From contig NC_020126.1 in the NCBI RefSeq assembly GCF_000331735.1, positions 4,030,001 through 4,094,000 of the forward strand: a DNA stretch of 64,000 bases. The letters are read 5' to 3'. Positions 24,033-32,215 of the stretch are shown here, one piece after another (the first letter of the stretch is position 1; every line of letters starts with the position of its first letter). Source of the DNA: Myxococcus stipitatus DSM 14675 (GTDB taxonomy: Bacteria; Myxococcota; Myxococcia; Myxococcales; Myxococcaceae). Both the position numbers and the translations under genes were made by a program. The notes beneath the pieces were generated by a model. That model did not search any database, was not told the DNA's origin, and saw only the letters and a list, made by a program, of their open reading frames with translations.

Positions 24033-25016
24033 ATGAATGCGCTGCGTTATGTGTTCGTGACATGCGTCGTCGGAAGTGTGTGGTCGAGCACCAGCACCGC
24101 GCAGCAGCCGGCGCTGTCCGGCGTCTACGCGCGAGAGGGAGCCGCCCTGGCGGTGCTCGAGGGAGATGAGCAAACGATCATTCAGTACGAGTCGACTTTT
24201 CCGCAGGGCCAGAGCACGGGAGCCTGTGAGTGCACCTTCTCCGTGCGCCAGAAGAAAGCCCCGGGGACCTGGGTCCTGGCCTCGGTCCAGCCTGAGAGGA
24301 TTTGGACGCTGACTGTGGAATCCGGGCGCTTGAAGCTGAAGGGGCCGGGGACGGGCTGTTGCGGTGCGGGGTGGAAGGGGCAGGACAGCTTCGCGCGCCC
24401 GTCCACGCAGGTGCTGACGGCGTGCAAGGCGAAGGGGACGCGGGTGCGGTTGCAGCCGTTGGAGGGCGCGGCGGGGAGTGGCCCGTCGGTGGCCGCGGGG
24501 GACGCGGTGCAGGTGTTCGCGTCCGTGCCGCCGCCGGACCTGGTGCCCGCGCGCGTCGTCCAAGGGGGCGCGGCGTTGGTGGGGCTGGTGCGCTACTCGG
24601 ACCTGGAGTGTCCGGAGCCAGGACGCGAGGCGGGCGCGGACGTGAAGTGGCTCGCGGGGCGCTGGGTCCAGGTGCGGACCGAGGGGAAGGGGTACGTCAT
24701 CGAGAAGTACTGCGACTCGGCGACGCCGTCGCTGCTGCTGAAGTCGGATGGCGCGCTGGTGGTCGACTTCGGGCAGGAGTCCGTCGAGGGCACGGTGACG
24801 GCGGTGAAGCCCGGAGAGGCGGGCGCGTCCACGCTGGAGGTCGCGTACGAGGGCGGCACGCGAGAGACGCTCCAATGGACGGTGGTGGACTCGAAGAGGA
24901 ACGTGGTGCGCCTGAAGGGAGGGACGGACTACTTCCGCCAGGGCGAGCTCTACGTCCGCGACAACGCACGGAAGGGGATTCCCGTGCGTGCCGAGGCTTG
25001 CGACGAAGCCGAGTGA
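24033..25016 (+). CDS. Secreted protein of unknown function
   Basis: 327 residues from the ATG at 24033, the start that gives a clean signal peptide (MNALRYVFVTCVVGSVWSSTSTAQQ); GGAG lies about eight bases upstream. The mature part is mostly beta-strand, with two Cys pairs (ACEC and GCCGAG) in the N-terminal half that resembles a repeat of a lipocalin-like or WD-like barrel, and a C-terminal half with VKWLAGRWVQV...YFRQGEL. No family is recognised. It is transcribed away from the wall hydrolase, with which it shares a 161-bp divergent promoter region, and ends 9 bp from the convergent NAD-synthase-like gene. Confidence 0.65.
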   Translation: MNALRYVFVTCVVGSVWSSTSTAQQPALSGVYAREGAALAVLEGDEQTIIQYESTFPQGQSTGACECTFSVRQKKAPGTWVLASVQPERIWTLTVESGRLKLKGPGTGCCGAGWKGQDSFARPSTQVLTACKAKGTRVRLQPLEGAAGSGPSVAAGDAVQVFASVPPPDLVPARVVQGGAALVGLVRYSDLECPEPGREAGADVKWLAGRWVQVRTEGKGYVIEKYCDSATPSLLLKSDGALVVDFGQESVEGTVTAVKPGEAGASTLEVAYEGGTRETLQWTVVDSKRNVVRLKGGTDYFRQGELYVRDNARKGIPVRAEACDEAE

Positions 25017-25025
25017 GCCCCAGGC

Positions 25026-26021
25026 TCAGCCGAGCTTGAACGGCGTCAGCTCCGCGACGTCCTCGAGCAGCAGCGGCGGCGAGTGCAGATACGCCGTGCT
25101 GCGGCGTTTCTGGTCGATGTCGTCATAGACGCGCTGCACCTGCGTGGGCGTCAGGCCCATCACCTGCGCGGCCTCGGCCGTGGACACGTCGTGGTTCTTC
25201 GCCCACATCAGGAGGTCGAGCTGTGAGTAGTGCACGGAGAAATAGAAGTCCTCCTGCGACTGGGGGAGGCTGAACGTGTCCGTGGTGGGCTCGCCGCTGG
25301 TGATCTCCTCAATCACTCCCAGGTGCTTCGCCAGCGCGTAGGTCTGGGTCTTGTAGAGGCCGGCGATAGGCTTTACATCCGCGGCGCCGTCGCCCAGCTT
25401 CACGAAGAAGCCCTGGTCATACTCCAGCCGGTTCGGCGTGCCCGCCACCGCGAAGTTCAGGCGGTCCGCGTGGAAGTAATCCATCATCTTCCGCGTGCGC
25501 TGCTTGAAGTTCGTCGCGGCGACAATCTGCGTATAGGCCTGCGGCGGGAGACGGAAGCGGCGCTCCTCGCCATTCACTTGCACCACGACGTAGAAGAAGT
25601 TCACCGCGTCCGTGTTCAGCCGGTCGCCGTGCATGACGATCTTCCACTTCATGTCCGGAGTGAACTCCGGGAAGACCGAGCGCACCGCCTCGTCACGCTG
25701 GCGATAACAGCCGGCGGCCTCGAGGACGGGGGCGATGTCGTGGAGCTGGTACTTGATGCCCAGCTTCTCGCAGAGCTTGCGCCCCAGCTGGGAGCTCCAT
25801 CCGCTGGAGTCCTTCTCCGGCAGGAGGATGCCAAAGACTCGCTCCGGCCCCAGCGCGCGCACCGAGAGCGCCGCGACACACGCGGAGTCGATGCCGCCGG
25901 AGATGGCCACGACGATGCCTCGCTTGCGCAGCTTCTTCAGCACCGTCTCGCGCAGCTTCTCGGACAGCTCGGCCGCCTTCGCCTCCCAATCCAGTTCCAG
26001 CACCTGCTTGGAGAACGTCAT
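25026..26021 (-). CDS. nadE: NAD(+) synthase-like ATP-dependent amidating enzyme (last gene of a biosynthetic operon)
   Basis: 331 residues from the ATG at 26021, preceded by GAGAGGGG. The protein belongs to the ammonia-dependent NadE family: the P-loop SGGIDSAC (41-48) for ATP pyrophosphatase chemistry and the GDGAADVKPIAGLYKTQ signature. It lacks a glutaminase domain, so ammonia must come from elsewhere. Family enzymes adenylylate nicotinic acid adenine dinucleotide and amidate it. It lies 23 bp downstream of the AMP-forming ligase gene, in the same operon as AsnB and an acyl carrier protein. It could be the housekeeping NadE or a relative that amidates a pathway intermediate; context favours the second, but the sequence alone does not decide. 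Confidence 0.8.
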   Translation of the reverse strand: MTFSKQVLELDWEAKAAELSEKLRETVLKKLRKRGIVVAISGGIDSACVAALSVRALGPERVFGILLPEKDSSGWSSQLGRKLCEKLGIKYQLHDIAPVLEAAGCYRQRDEAVRSVFPEFTPDMKWKIVMHGDRLNTDAVNFFYVVVQVNGEERRFRLPPQAYTQIVAATNFKQRTRKMMDYFHADRLNFAVAGTPNRLEYDQGFFVKLGDGAADVKPIAGLYKTQTYALAKHLGVIEEITSGEPTTDTFSLPQSQEDFYFSVHYSQLDLLMWAKNHDVSTAEAAQVMGLTPTQVQRVYDDIDQKRRSTAYLHSPPLLLEDVAELTPFKLG

Positions 26022-26044
26022 TGTGTAGACCCCTCTCGAACCCT

Positions 26045-27622
26045 TCACGAAGAACCGACCGACGAATACCGGGTGCGCAGCTCCGCCTTGAGCACCTTCC
26101 CGCTGGGCCCGCGAGGCAATGCGTCCGTGAACACCACGTGCTTGGGGACCTTGTGCACCGGCAGGGCCTCCCTGCAGAAGCGTCGCAGCTCGTCCTCCTT
26201 CACCGCGGCTCCCTCTTGGAGCACCACCACCGCGCACGCGGCCTCACCGCCCAGCGCGTCCGGAACACCCACCACCGCCACCTCGCGCACCGCCGCGTGA
26301 CGCGCGAGCTGATGCTCCAGCTCCGCGGGACTCACCCGGTGGCCGCCCACCTTGAGAATCTCCTTGGCTCGCCCCACCAGGAAGATGAAGCCGTCCGCGT
26401 CTCGCCAGGCGAGGTCGCCCGTCCACAGCCAGCCGTTCCGGAGGATGGTGGCGGTCTCCTCGGGCGCGCCCAGGTAGCCGGGCGTCACGTTGGCGCCTCT
26501 GGCCACCAGGTTCCCTGTCTCACCCGAGGGGAGAGGCGTGCCGTCGTCACCCACCACGCGCAGCTCCACGCCCGGAATGGAGACGCCGATGGAGCCCGCC
26601 TTCTCCGCGGCCCGGGTGGGCGGCAGGTAGCTCAGCCGGGCCGTGGCCTCGGTCTGTCCGTACATGACGTACAGCTCCGCGGGATACAGCGCCTCCCGTG
26701 TCCACTGAATCGTGTCGGGCGACATGCCGCCGCCGGCCTGGGTGGCGTAGCGGAGGCGCAGCTTGGACAGGGCCTCCGCCCCAGCCTGGCGACGGAGCAG
26801 CTCGAACGTCAGCGGCACACCCGCGAAGCCCGTGCTGCGCTCCTCCGCCATGGCCTCCAGCACCACCTGCGGATACATGAATCGCGGATCCAGGAACACC
26901 GAGCCGCCCACGAGCAGGTGCGTCTGCAGGACGCTCTTCCCGTAGCAATAGTGCAGCGGGAGGACCAGGTGCGCCCGGTCCCGTGAGGACAGGCCCAGGT
27001 ACTCGACGATGGAGCGTGTGTTCGCGGCGATGTTTCCAAACGTCTGGATGACGCCTCGAGGAGTGCCCGTGCTGCCAGAGGTGTAGACGATGGCCGCGTG
27101 TGCGTCGGACTTCACCTCCGGGAGTGTGCTCAGGGGCGACGCCGGGGCCTCGGGGTCGAGCACTCCGTCCTCCTGCACCCATGTGCACGTCGCGGGTGAC
27201 AGGGCTTGCAGCATGCGCTCCGGCGGGCGCGTGGAGTGAATCACATACAGGTGTCCCAGGCCGGGCTTGCCCGCCCACTTGCGGGCGTCCTGCCCGAAGA
27301 TGAAGGCATGGCGGGCCTGGGTCTGCGCGAGGATGTCGTCGACGGAGCTCGCGCCTGTCTCACGGTCCAGCTCCACCGCGCACGCGCCCAACGCCTGGAC
27401 CGCGAGCCCCGCCACCGCACCGGCCGAGCCCAAGGGCAGGGCGATGAGGACCTTGTCACCGGGGGAGACACCTGATGCCCGCAGGTGCCCCGCGAGCGCA
27501 CGCAGGGCCTCGGCGAGCTGTCTGTAGTTGAGCCGCGTCCAGGGCGAGTCCACGGCGGGAGCGTTGGGGGTGCGCTCGGCATGGGCGAGAACCCAGGCGG
27601 GGGAGGAATCCAACGCGCTCAT
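26045..27622 (-). CDS. AMP-forming acyl/aryl ligase (ANL superfamily)
   Basis: 525 residues from the ATG at 27622, with AGGAGG seven bases upstream; the frame remains open far upstream without coding support. Core motifs of the adenylate-forming superfamily are all present: TSGSTGTPRG (181-190), YGQTEAT, the hinge region LWTGDLAWRDADGFIFLVGR, EILKVGGHRVSP and the catalytic Lys in GPSGKVLKAELR. It should activate a carboxylic acid as an acyl-AMP and transfer it to CoA or to a carrier protein. An acyl carrier protein is encoded four genes upstream. The start overlaps the stop of a 34-codon ORF (ATGA), so it is translationally coupled. Substrate cannot be predicted by eye. Confidence 0.9.
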   Translation of the reverse strand: MSALDSSPAWVLAHAERTPNAPAVDSPWTRLNYRQLAEALRALAGHLRASGVSPGDKVLIALPLGSAGAVAGLAVQALGACAVELDRETGASSVDDILAQTQARHAFIFGQDARKWAGKPGLGHLYVIHSTRPPERMLQALSPATCTWVQEDGVLDPEAPASPLSTLPEVKSDAHAAIVYTSGSTGTPRGVIQTFGNIAANTRSIVEYLGLSSRDRAHLVLPLHYCYGKSVLQTHLLVGGSVFLDPRFMYPQVVLEAMAEERSTGFAGVPLTFELLRRQAGAEALSKLRLRYATQAGGGMSPDTIQWTREALYPAELYVMYGQTEATARLSYLPPTRAAEKAGSIGVSIPGVELRVVGDDGTPLPSGETGNLVARGANVTPGYLGAPEETATILRNGWLWTGDLAWRDADGFIFLVGRAKEILKVGGHRVSPAELEHQLARHAAVREVAVVGVPDALGGEAACAVVVLQEGAAVKEDELRRFCREALPVHKVPKHVVFTDALPRGPSGKVLKAELRTRYSSVGSS

Positions 27623-27791
27623 ACCGCCTCCTGCTTCGCCGCGCCCCGGGCCGCCTGCGGAAGCGGACGCGGCGCGAGGAATGGATGTGCAAACCACCAC
27701 CGCGAGGAGTCCGTCGCGCTCATGCGGCCTCCAGCTCCACCGCGTCCAGGTCCGCCTGCGGCGGCGAACGAGGCGCGAGGAAGTGATGTGC
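27603..27791. repeat. Imperfect tandem duplication, period 101 bp, at the asnB/ligase junction
   Basis: 27603-27690 and 27704-27791 align without gaps with about 80 percent identity (17 mismatches in 88 positions counted by eye). Each copy holds the tail of an AsnB-like reading frame, a GGAGG site and an ATGAGCGCG start. The result is one extra short reading frame between asnB and the ligase gene. Confidence 0.85.
27619..27723 (-). CDS. 34-codon micro-ORF coupled on both sides
   Basis: The ATG at 27723 overlaps the asnB stop (ATGA) and has GGAGG six bases upstream; its own stop overlaps the ligase start in the same way. The product begins MSATDSS, like the ligase's MSALDSS, and continues FAHPFLAPRPLPQA, like the AsnB tail LAHHFLAPRSPPQA. 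It is thus a by-product of the 101-bp duplication: ligase start joined to AsnB end. Whether the peptide matters or only keeps ribosomes moving from asnB to the ligase is unknown. Confidence 0.5.
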   Translation of the reverse strand: MSATDSSRWWFAHPFLAPRPLPQAARGAAKQEAV

Positions 27792-29687
27792 CAGCAACTG
27801 CGTGGACGCGATGGCGAACAGGGCCATGGTATCGGCCTCGCTCTCGGCCGAGTTGGGCGCGCGCAGCTTGGCGACCAGTCGCTCCGCCTTGCGCGCATCG
27901 AACACACCCACCTTCGCCACCGCCTCGGGCGCCAGCAGCTCCCGAGCCCACGCGGGCGCGTCCGGCCCCACCAGCGCTCCCGCGATGGGCGCTCGATAGG
28001 GGAACTTGCTGCGCTCGAGAATCGACGCGGGGACGCGGCCTCGCGCGAAGCGCTTGAGCACGTTCTTCTCGTCCAACCCCTTGAGCCGCACACGCTCGGG
28101 GATGCGCGCCGCCAGCTCCATCACCGACGTGTCCAGGAAGGGGAACCGCCCCTCCACCGCATTGCCCAGGAGCATGCGGTCGCCCTGCGCGGACAGGAGG
28201 TAACCGGACAGGAGCGTCTTCGCCTCCAGGTACTGCGCCCTCGCCAGCGGACGCCACGAGGCGACGGCGGCGGGCACCGTCGACAGCACCGACGCCACCG
28301 GGTCCTCATCCGCCACGCTCGCCGCGAAGTCGGGCGCGAGGAAGCGCAGGATGCGGCCACTGTTCGACCAGCGCACCAGGTGCGAGAAGCCCAGGCTCCC
28401 CGGGTCCTCGAGCCCCATGCCGAAGAACTCCCTCAGCAGCTCCACGTTCTGCTGGCTCACCGATAGGGTGGGGTAGAGCCGTCGCAACAGCAGGGGCCGC
28501 CACTTCGACGCCGGATGCCGCGCCCAGAACTGGCGGACCTTCGTCTCCTTGAAGAGGTCGTAGCCCAGGAACATCTCATCCGAGCCCTCGCCCGTGAGCA
28601 CCACCCGGATGCGATTGTCCCGCACCCACTCGCTCAGGCGGAGGAACGGTGCGGGCGCCGAGCGCATCATCGCCTGCTCCGCATGGAAGATGACCCCGGG
28701 CACCAGCGCGCCGATGTCCCCGTCCTTCATCTCCACCACGCGGTGGTTCGTCCGCAGCTCGCGCGCCACCGTGGCCTGGTGCTCGCGCTCGTCGAAGCGC
28801 GCGTGCGCGAAGCCCACGGAGAACGTCTGCAGCGTCCCTCCCAGCTGCTCCTGCGCCAGCGCGCACAACAGACTGGAGTCCAGTCCTCCCGACAGGTACG
28901 CCGCCACCGGCACGTCCGCGCGCAGCCGCAGCCGCACGGCCCGCTCCAGCGTCTGGCCCAGCTCCTCCTGGATGCGCGCGTCGCTCGCCGTGCTCGGCTC
29001 CACGCCGAAGTCCAGGTCCCAGTACCGGAACGTCTCCAGCTTCCCCGCACGGAAGCGGGCCGAGTGCGCCGGAGGCAACAGCCGGACACCCTCGAACGAC
29101 GTGCGCGGGGCGACCGGCGCCCATAGCTGGAAGGTCTGCTTGAGCCCCCGAGCATCCAGCGCGGGTGTCACCAGCCCGCTCGCGAACAGCGCCTTGGCCT
29201 CCGAGCCGAACGCGAGCTGTCCACCGGGCAGCTCCGCGTAGAACAGCGGGCAGATGCCCACCCGGTCTCTCGACAGCCACAGCGTGGCGTCTCGCGGGTC
29301 CCACAGCGCGAAGGCCCACTGGCCCTCGAGCTTCCGCACACAGTCGATGCCCCACGCGAGGAACGCCGCGAGGATGACCTCCGTGTCCGAGCGCGTGCGG
29401 AACGTGTACTGGCCGGAGAGCTGCTCGCGCAGCTCCACGTGGTTGAAGATTTCACCGTTGAAGACGAGGGTGAGCCCCGTCGCCGCGTCGCGCATGGGCT
29501 GATGCCCACCCGTGAGGTCGACGATGGACAGGCGCGTGTGGCCCAGCGCCACACCGTCCAACAACAAGGCCCGCTGTGCGTCGGGGCCCCGGTGACGGAG
29601 GCTGGCCGTCATCCGGCGGAGCCGCTCGGCGGGCTCGGACCGCGCGGTCCCTCCCGCCGGGAATGTGAAACCCGCGATGCCACACAT
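27720..29687 (-). CDS. asnB: Glutamine-dependent asparagine synthase-type amidotransferase
   Basis: 655 residues. The N-terminal class II glutaminase domain starts with the nucleophile Cys2 (MCGIAGF) and has RHRGPDAQ, LGHTRLSIVDL and FNGEIFNH. The C-terminal synthetase domain has the P-loop YLSGGLDSSLL and GEGSDEMFLGYD. AsnB enzymes transfer glutamine nitrogen to an adenylylated carboxylate; many paralogues act in capsule, exosortase-linked and natural-product pathways rather than on aspartate. The gene is 9 bp downstream of the ACP gene, and its stop overlaps a micro-ORF leading to the ligase, so all are one operon. Length is usual for the family. Context argues for a specialised substrate. 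Confidence 0.92.
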   Translation of the reverse strand: MCGIAGFTFPAGGTARSEPAERLRRMTASLRHRGPDAQRALLLDGVALGHTRLSIVDLTGGHQPMRDAATGLTLVFNGEIFNHVELREQLSGQYTFRTRSDTEVILAAFLAWGIDCVRKLEGQWAFALWDPRDATLWLSRDRVGICPLFYAELPGGQLAFGSEAKALFASGLVTPALDARGLKQTFQLWAPVAPRTSFEGVRLLPPAHSARFRAGKLETFRYWDLDFGVEPSTASDARIQEELGQTLERAVRLRLRADVPVAAYLSGGLDSSLLCALAQEQLGGTLQTFSVGFAHARFDEREHQATVARELRTNHRVVEMKDGDIGALVPGVIFHAEQAMMRSAPAPFLRLSEWVRDNRIRVVLTGEGSDEMFLGYDLFKETKVRQFWARHPASKWRPLLLRRLYPTLSVSQQNVELLREFFGMGLEDPGSLGFSHLVRWSNSGRILRFLAPDFAASVADEDPVASVLSTVPAAVASWRPLARAQYLEAKTLLSGYLLSAQGDRMLLGNAVEGRFPFLDTSVMELAARIPERVRLKGLDEKNVLKRFARGRVPASILERSKFPYRAPIAGALVGPDAPAWARELLAPEAVAKVGVFDARKAERLVAKLRAPNSAESEADTMALFAIASTQLLAHHFLAPRSPPQADLDAVELEAA

Positions 29688-29696
29688 GGCGCGCGC

Positions 29697-29951
29697 TCAG
29701 CCTGCTTGAGGAAGCCGCTGCGGCTGCTTGCGCTCGACGAAGGCCACCACCCTCGCCAGCGAGTCCAGGTTCTCGGGCACCAGCTCCTTGTCCTCGAGCT
29801 TGATGCCGAGCTCCGTCTCGATGAAGGACACCAGCTCCATCATCCCCGTGGAGTCGATGAGCCCCTTGCGCAGGAAGGAGTCGTTGTCGCCGAAGTCGTC
29901 CACGAAGAACGTGTCGACGATGAAGGCACGGATACGGTCTCGAATGCTCAC
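29697..29951 (-). CDS. Acyl carrier protein
   Basis: 84 residues from the GTG at 29951, with AGGAC upstream. The sequence is a four-helix carrier with the attachment Ser34 in GLIDSTGMMEL, where phosphopantetheine would be linked, and acidic helices (FIETELGIKLEDKELVPENLDSLARVV). It is a discrete, non-housekeeping ACP within a biosynthetic operon, so its likely cargo is the acid activated by the ligase four genes downstream. It is followed 9 bp later by asnB and preceded by a 93-bp gap after the acyltransferase gene. Confidence 0.9.
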   Translation of the reverse strand: MSIRDRIRAFIVDTFFVDDFGDNDSFLRKGLIDSTGMMELVSFIETELGIKLEDKELVPENLDSLARVVAFVERKQPQRLPQAG

Positions 29952-30044
29952 GGGAGGTCCTGTCTGGGAATGCGGTGGATGAACGGGAAACGGCCCGGAC
30001 GTCAAAAGCTTCGGCGTGCGTCCGGGGATTGACGCTCGAGGGGG

Positions 30045-30635
30045 TCAGCTGCCTGTGTCGCGGGCGACAAGCTCCAGGCTCATGTTCCGAGCGGGGTTGC
30101 CCATGGCCAGGGTGTCGGGTGGCACGTCCTGCGTCACGATGCTGCCGGCGGCGACCACGGAGCGCGCGCCCACGCGCACCCCGGGCATGATGATGGCGCC
30201 GTGGGCCACCCAGACGTCGTCCTCGATGACGATGGGCGCGGTGTGCCGCCCGTCCCGGTCTCCCACCCGGACGAACGAGGCGAACATGCACCGGGCCCCC
30301 ACGCGCACCGACTGCCAGGCCTCCAGCGCGACGCCGTAGTTGAACTGGCTCTCCGGACCGATGAAGAGCTGCGCTCCGGGGTGACACGACAGCGAGCTGG
30401 GAATCATGCCCGCCACGAAGGTGAGCCGGTCTCCCAGCACCATCTCGCCTTCGTTGTGCACGGAGAGCGGCCCGTAGGCGGCCACGTTGCGGCCCATCGA
30501 CTGGACGGCGCGGAACACCCAGCGCGCGCGCACCAACGCCACCGCGCGCTCGGCGCGAGGCTGCATGGACTTGCGCAGCTCCTCGAGCTGGGCGGCCACC
30601 GCGGGCAGCCGGACAAATGGCAGACGCGACGTCAT
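30045..30635 (-). CDS. Left-handed beta-helix (hexapeptide) acyltransferase
   Basis: 196 residues. From about residue 60 the sequence repeats the hexapeptide pattern of LbH acyltransferases (LSVHNEGEMVLGD, VRVGARCMFASFVRVGD, IVIEDDVWVAHGAIIMPGVRVGARSVVAAGSIVTQDVP), and it ends with a proline-rich loop (AMGNPARNMS) typical of maltose/galactoside O-acetyltransferase-like enzymes. They transfer acetyl from acetyl-CoA, or acyl from ACP, to sugars or lipids. The start overlaps the stop of the other acyltransferase gene (ATGA) at 30632. The two are paralogues, and together with the ACP suggest acylation of a glycan or sugar. Confidence 0.87.
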   Translation of the reverse strand: MTSRLPFVRLPAVAAQLEELRKSMQPRAERAVALVRARWVFRAVQSMGRNVAAYGPLSVHNEGEMVLGDRLTFVAGMIPSSLSCHPGAQLFIGPESQFNYGVALEAWQSVRVGARCMFASFVRVGDRDGRHTAPIVIEDDVWVAHGAIIMPGVRVGARSVVAAGSIVTQDVPPDTLAMGNPARNMSLELVARDTGS

Positions 30636-31180
30636 CCCATCACCTCCCTGCGCAAGACTCGGGCAGGCACTCCGCCCACGCTGACTCCAGCCGGAATCTT
30701 CCGGGAGACCACCGTCCCGGGCGCCACCGTGCAGCCCTTGGAGAGGTGGGTCCCCGGCAGGAGGATGGCGCGGCTTCCCACCGACACCGCCTCCTCGATG
30801 ACCAGCGGCACCGACGCGGGCCGCGCATGGCGGTTGCCCCGGAGCGGATGGTGCTGATTGTCCATGACCTTGCAGAAGGCACCCAGGCGCGAGCCCGCGC
30901 CCACGGTGATGGAGCTCATCGCCTCCAGCGAGGCGCCGCCCTCGAGCACCACGTCATCACCCAGGATGATGAGGCTGTCGCTCGCCACGACGTTCAGCTC
31001 GATGGGGGCCAGCCGGCCGTCCAGGATGACGCGGTTGCCCACATGCACTCGACCCGCGCCGTGAATCCACACACGGCCCAGCACCGTGGGCGAGTCCCCC
31101 ACCTCCTGACAGCGCCGGAGCTTCAGGCGGGACAGGAGCGTCTTCAGCTCACGCGACAGGGATTGATGGAACGGCGTCAT
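30632..31180 (-). CDS. Second left-handed beta-helix acyltransferase
   Basis: 182 residues with the same hexapeptide architecture (GRVHVGNRVILDG, DSLIILGDDVVLEGGASL, SITVGAGSRLGAFCKVMDNQHH, VSVGSRAILLPGTHLSKGCTVAPGTVVSRKI) and the C-terminal GGVPARVLR. It precedes the other hexapeptide enzyme with a four-base overlap. The start (31180) is only one base past the stop of the SGNH hydrolase gene, so translation is coupled there too. As the paralogue of its neighbour it may acylate a second position of the same molecule. Confidence 0.87.
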   Translation of the reverse strand: MTPFHQSLSRELKTLLSRLKLRRCQEVGDSPTVLGRVWIHGAGRVHVGNRVILDGRLAPIELNVVASDSLIILGDDVVLEGGASLEAMSSITVGAGSRLGAFCKVMDNQHHPLRGNRHARPASVPLVIEEAVSVGSRAILLPGTHLSKGCTVAPGTVVSRKIPAGVSVGGVPARVLRREVMG

Positions 31181-31181
31181 G

Positions 31182-32051
31182 TCACGGCGTGGCCTGGACA
31201 GCGGGAATGGGAGGCTGCACCGCGGGCGCGGGCAGGTTCGCCAGGAAGTTCATGAGCTCCTGGGCCAGTCGCTCCTGGCCCGTCGCGTTCAGGTGGCCAC
31301 CGTCATCCGAGTATCCCGGCACCATCGCGGGCCAGGCCTGGCCGTTCAGCTCGTAGGTCTCTCGCGAGCCGTCGGGCGCGGTGGACTCCAGCCGCGCCAG
31401 GTCGAACAGCGGCTCCTTGCCGCCGTACGTCTTGCGCATCAGCTCGTTGAAGGTCTCTCGCTGCACGTTCTCCGCGATGCCCCACACGGGCCGGCCGAGC
31501 AGCTCCTTCAGCCACGCCTTGGCGCCGCGCTGCACCGTGGTGAGCGGCGCGGTGACGTGCACGAAGGTGGTGTTCGGGTGGCGAGCCTTCAGGCCCTCCA
31601 TCGACGCGCGGTACTTCTCGAACAGCGCGCGGCTGTCCGTGGCGCCGTTGAAGTCGATGTAGCAGAACTTGAAGAAGGCCACGTCCGTCGTCTTGGCCAG
31701 CCCCGAGTCCATCATCCGCTCGAAGTCGGCGATCTTCGACTCGGGCTTCTCGTTCTGGCCCACCATCGCGTGCGCCAGGGTTCCGGGCGCCACCGACTCC
31801 GTCGGACTCTTCACCTCGATGATGCGCGGTGCGGGGCCCTGCGATGACGCGGGCAGTCGTTGCACGCCTTCCAGGAGGTTGCCACCCACGGACTGGTGCC
31901 CGAAGAAGATGCGGCGGCTCGACAGCTTCTCCAGGGGAGCACTGCTCCCCGGCGTCGCCGCGTGCGCGACCGCGCCATGCAAGGCCATCAGCAACATGGC
32001 GGGCAACACCAGCACGCTCACGCGCACCAGAAAGCTCCAGTCGAAGTGCAT
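31182..32051 (-). CDS. Exported SGNH/GDSL-family hydrolase or acyltransferase-like protein
   Basis: 289 residues from the ATG at 32051. An N-terminal hydrophobic signal (about 8-30, ending VAHAA) should export it. The block GHQSVGGNLLEG carries the candidate Ser nucleophile, KTTDVAFFKFCYIDFNG fits block III, and DDGGHLNATGQ near the C-terminus gives the Asp-x-x-His pair. SGNH proteins of this kind acetylate or deacetylate polysaccharides in the periplasm (AlgX/AlgJ type) or hydrolyse esters. It is the first gene of the seven-gene operon (plus micro-ORF) and the only exported product, so it may finish or attach the molecule made by the cytoplasmic enzymes. Confidence 0.8.
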   Translation of the reverse strand: MHFDWSFLVRVSVLVLPAMLLMALHGAVAHAATPGSSAPLEKLSSRRIFFGHQSVGGNLLEGVQRLPASSQGPAPRIIEVKSPTESVAPGTLAHAMVGQNEKPESKIADFERMMDSGLAKTTDVAFFKFCYIDFNGATDSRALFEKYRASMEGLKARHPNTTFVHVTAPLTTVQRGAKAWLKELLGRPVWGIAENVQRETFNELMRKTYGGKEPLFDLARLESTAPDGSRETYELNGQAWPAMVPGYSDDGGHLNATGQERLAQELMNFLANLPAPAVQPPIPAVQATP

Positions 32052-32058
32052 GCGGACT

Positions 32059-32086
32059 CTTAAACCCTTCCCTCGGCAAGCGTCAA
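32059..32086 (-). promoter_or_regulatory. Candidate sigma70-type promoter for the SGNH/ACP/AsnB operon
   Basis: On the minus strand TTGACG (32086-32081) and TTTAAG (32064-32059) are 16 bases apart. The start site would fall almost at the ATG at 32051, giving a leaderless mRNA or indicating that the real promoter is further upstream in 32052-32215. I therefore give it low confidence. Confidence 0.3.
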
Positions 32087-32215
32087 AGGGCCAACCGTGC
32101 GGGACGTCCGCTGGTTCGCTCATTGTCTCGCGAGAGGGGATGGGGCGAAGTCACCCCATGCATGCGTTTGGGGTGGTGTGAACAACCCCAGGGGCTCCGG
32201 CCTGGTGGCGGTCCG

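Noticed and set aside
24302..25039. Alternative forward frame across the secreted protein gene
   Set aside because: Gly/Arg/Ala-rich product without motifs; the frame from 24033 has a signal peptide and balanced composition.
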